Source: Simmondsia chinensis
Taxonomy: Eukaryota > Streptophyta > Magnoliopsida > Caryophyllales > Simmondsiaceae
Assembly (NCBI GenBank): GCA_018398585.1
Contig: JAGTTD010000010.1
Coordinates: 5,535,501-5,599,500 of the forward strand
Length of the DNA: 64,000 nucleotides
Direction of reading: 5' to 3'
This document shows positions 62,092 through 64,000 of this stretch, piece by piece. Made by a program: the position numbers and the translations under genes. The notes beneath the pieces are model-generated. The model was not told the DNA's origin and did not search any database. It was given only the letters and a program-made list of their open reading frames with translations. The number at the start of each line of letters is the position of its first letter. Within the stretch, counting starts at the first letter, position 1.

Positions 62092-62212
62092 TAACTAAAA
62101 CCATATCAATGCTTGATTATTTTTTACAAAAAAAAATTTTCAATTTTTAAGCAAATATAAGAGGATTTTCTACAATTTATCTGATTGTTAATATAATTTT
62201 ACATCTCGGAAA

Positions 62213-62312
62213 AAGTCTCTCACTAGGGTATTATCCTAAATGAGTAAAGCTGCATACATTCCTTCCCTCCCAGACCTTGCTTATGTGGAGATTTTTGAGA
62301 CACTGGGTGTGT
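62213..62312 (+). mobile_element. RTE-type 3' tail fragment
   Basis: AGCTGCATACATTCC, TCCCAGACCTTGC and GAGACACTGGGTGTGTTGTT match the tail of the RTE LINE in order, and the end retains GTTGTT. It has no 5S head, so it is most simply a 5'-truncated RTE copy. Confidence 0.65.
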
Positions 62313-62892
62313 TGTTATTTTTGTATTAATATATTGTGTCATTAGAATTTTTCCAAACCCTAATATTACGTTGAAACCAGATGAGCAGTCGTTTCGAATT
62401 GGTCAACAAGTTTCAAATCCTTCACCGGAAATGCATCACCAAGTTGGGATAGATTTCCAAGCATAATAGGAGAGAAAATGGAAACAAATCAAAGCTCACA
62501 TTCCACATGCACTCCCCCTCTCATTGTCTCGAGATTTGAGTCTCCTCCTCCAAAAAAATCCCTTAAATTCATCCTCCCTCGAAGTATGATTCAAACCCAA
62601 TTCACCTTCTGATCGATCTTTGTATTGTAGCTTCCGGGTTCTTCTTGGGTCCAAATTTGCTGTCTTGACACGCCCCAGTTGCAGCACCGGTTGACTTGTG
62701 CAGGTTTAAAGTTTGTGAATTTACAGTTTTATTTGTCATTGTTGGTGTTAATATTGATTCAGGGTTACTGGTCTAGAGCAAATTTTTGTGTATCTCATGT
62801 TTTTAAGTTTGTTCGAATTGGCCTTGCATTTTTGTGATTGTACTGGTTGATTTGTGCTGGTTAGAAGTTTAGTTTGGTTGAGTTATTTACGC
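62313..62892. other. Non-coding stretch, no gene supported
   Basis: A CT-rich part (62500-62650) and a T-rich part follow. A weak 63-codon minus-strand frame is present but has no recognisable content. Confidence 0.35.
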
Positions 62893-63085
62893 CGGTGGTC
62901 TCTTATTTTTGTAACTTTGTTTAAATTGGTCTCTTGAATTTATAATTTTGTTCAAATTAGTCTTTTACTATTTCGTTTGTTCAAAGTGGTCCTTACTGTT
63001 TTATTCAGTACAAAAGATATCATTTTGGATTAAAGAAAAGATAAGTGACTAATTTGAACCAAGTTATAAAATTAAAATACCATTT
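62893..63085. repeat. Small foldback sequence
   Basis: TGGTCTCTTATTTTTGTAAC near 62895 pairs imperfectly with a complementary GTTATAAAATTAAAATACCA near 63063. It resembles the Mutator-type MITE arms at 42331-42711 in style. Ends not fixed. Confidence 0.4.
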
Positions 63086-63096
63086 TGTACAAAGTT

Positions 63097-63313
63097 TGTT
63101 ACGAACCTAAATACTAAATGAAAGCATTAAAAGAGAGAGAAATAACATAAAAGGAGAACTTGATTATATTCATTGGATGATTGTGAATACAATGCCCCCC
63201 TCTATTTATAGAAGGATCCCCCTCTAGGTGGAGCCCATTACTTACTATTAAACTATTATAATATTAAAACCCTAACACTATAAATTCTAAATGTCTAATT
63301 TGGGATCGTATCA
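63097..63313 (-). repeat. Short LTR (217 bp) of an element leaving the window
   Basis: It starts TGTTACGAACC and ends GATCGTATCA. Right of it a minus-strand purine tract (CTCTCAAAGGGAAAAGTAT) abuts the LTR, so this is the 3' LTR of a minus-strand element extending beyond 64000. CCTTGTCCTCAAGG follows, as it does beside the LTR at 30845. Confidence 0.6.
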
Positions 63314-64000
63314 ATACTTTTCCCTTTGAGAGACCCTTGTCCTCAAGGGTCTAGCATGATATTCTATAATATTTAAATGTCATCCTTTTATTGTTCGATG
63401 CATCCTTTGTTTTTGTCCACTGGATCGAACACAAGAGGAATAAATTCCAGCCCATAAATTGTTTAAACCTAACAAAAAATACATCATCTTTTTCCCTTAA
63501 AATATTTGAGTAAAGGGCAATTAGGTAATTAGAGATAACTAAAAGGGTAAAATTGTAAATTCCCACAAAATAATAAACCCTAAACCAAATTTCTCATCCT
63601 TGCGCCGCCGTGTCTTCATCTTCATCAAAAACCATAGGGCAGCCCTACCAGACGCCGTCGGTGTCGCCGATTCCTTGGCGGCGGACAACTTGGCGTGACG
63701 ACGGCGGAGGCGCGACACCCTCCTCTTCCACGTGACTGATGACCTCATTTTCGGCCACCGAACTTTAGCCACCCACGCAATCGGGGGCTCGTCCTTTCTC
63801 ACCGGCGAAACGCGGCGACGTTTGTGGTGGTAGTGTCTCTTCTTGACGGTGGCGCTCGTTTTCTTCATCATGGCCGATTCTCTCGTTCCTACCAATTCCG
63901 TTCTCGAGGTCGTTTTCGATTCCGTCCTCTGAGCACTTGGTTTTTCATCAAGGGCTTCGACCAGCCCGATCTTCACGTCGTCGGCTCGCGCTGGTGGATC
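63314..64000 (-). mobile_element. Interior of the right-edge LTR element
   Basis: Non-coding to about 63538, then a GC-rich stretch. The minus-strand frame 63976-63539 (145 codons) is open and rich in Arg/Lys (KKRHYHHKRRR; RRRHAKLS), with no motif I know. The opposite strand in this GC-rich stretch is not convincing either. It could be coding sequence captured by the element or a chance frame in GC-rich DNA. Confidence 0.35.

Overview
This is plant nuclear DNA, most likely from a eudicot. The evidence is an S-domain receptor-like kinase gene with plant-type GT-AG introns, plant lineages of Ty1/copia and Ty3/gypsy retroelements, a plant RTE-type LINE, hAT and Mutator-like DNA elements, and primer-binding sites that match plant initiator-Met tRNA. 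The species cannot be named from the sequence. Most of the window is nested transposable elements. I see one apparently intact host gene and one broken host gene.

Layout. 1-3126 is a decayed Ty3/gypsy pol region. 3377-4435 is a Mutator-like foldback element with a hAT-type element inside it, followed by a 5S-rRNA-headed SINE on the minus strand. 5859-22933 is an S-domain (G-type lectin) receptor kinase gene with seven exons that join in frame to 832 residues. Its first intron is about 12.4 kb and holds a hAT MITE, a decayed SIRE/Maximus-like copia element (minus strand), a long LTR, a second 5S-SINE, and a 1.65 kb Mutator-like element that itself contains a solo LTR. 25263-28265 is an internally deleted gypsy element. 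30112-36315 is an ARMC7-like armadillo-repeat pseudogene on the minus strand, split by a young, complete chromovirus-type gypsy element with one 1525-codon ORF. 36812-39042 and 39441-41771 are two non-autonomous LTR elements, both with further insertions. 42331-42711 is a Mutator-type MITE. 42840-44300 is a copia 3' relic. 44597-47813 is a full-length RTE LINE. 47969-57566 is a decayed copia element whose 5' LTR carries a complete 3.1 kb hAT transposon. 57660-64000 is mostly LTR-like debris, with part of another LTR element running off the right end.

The most interesting observation is a dispersed family that joins a 5S rRNA-like head (internal pol III promoter) to a 3' tail shared with the RTE LINE at 44597-47813. 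I see four head-plus-tail copies (4484-4664, 17286-17390, 37035-37228, 38779-38985) and two tail-only pieces. This looks like a 5S-derived SINE with its likely LINE partner in the same window. The plant SINEs I know are tRNA-derived, so a 5S-headed plant family deserves checking. Many insertions here can be delimited exactly because their target-site duplications are visible. They are listed with each element.
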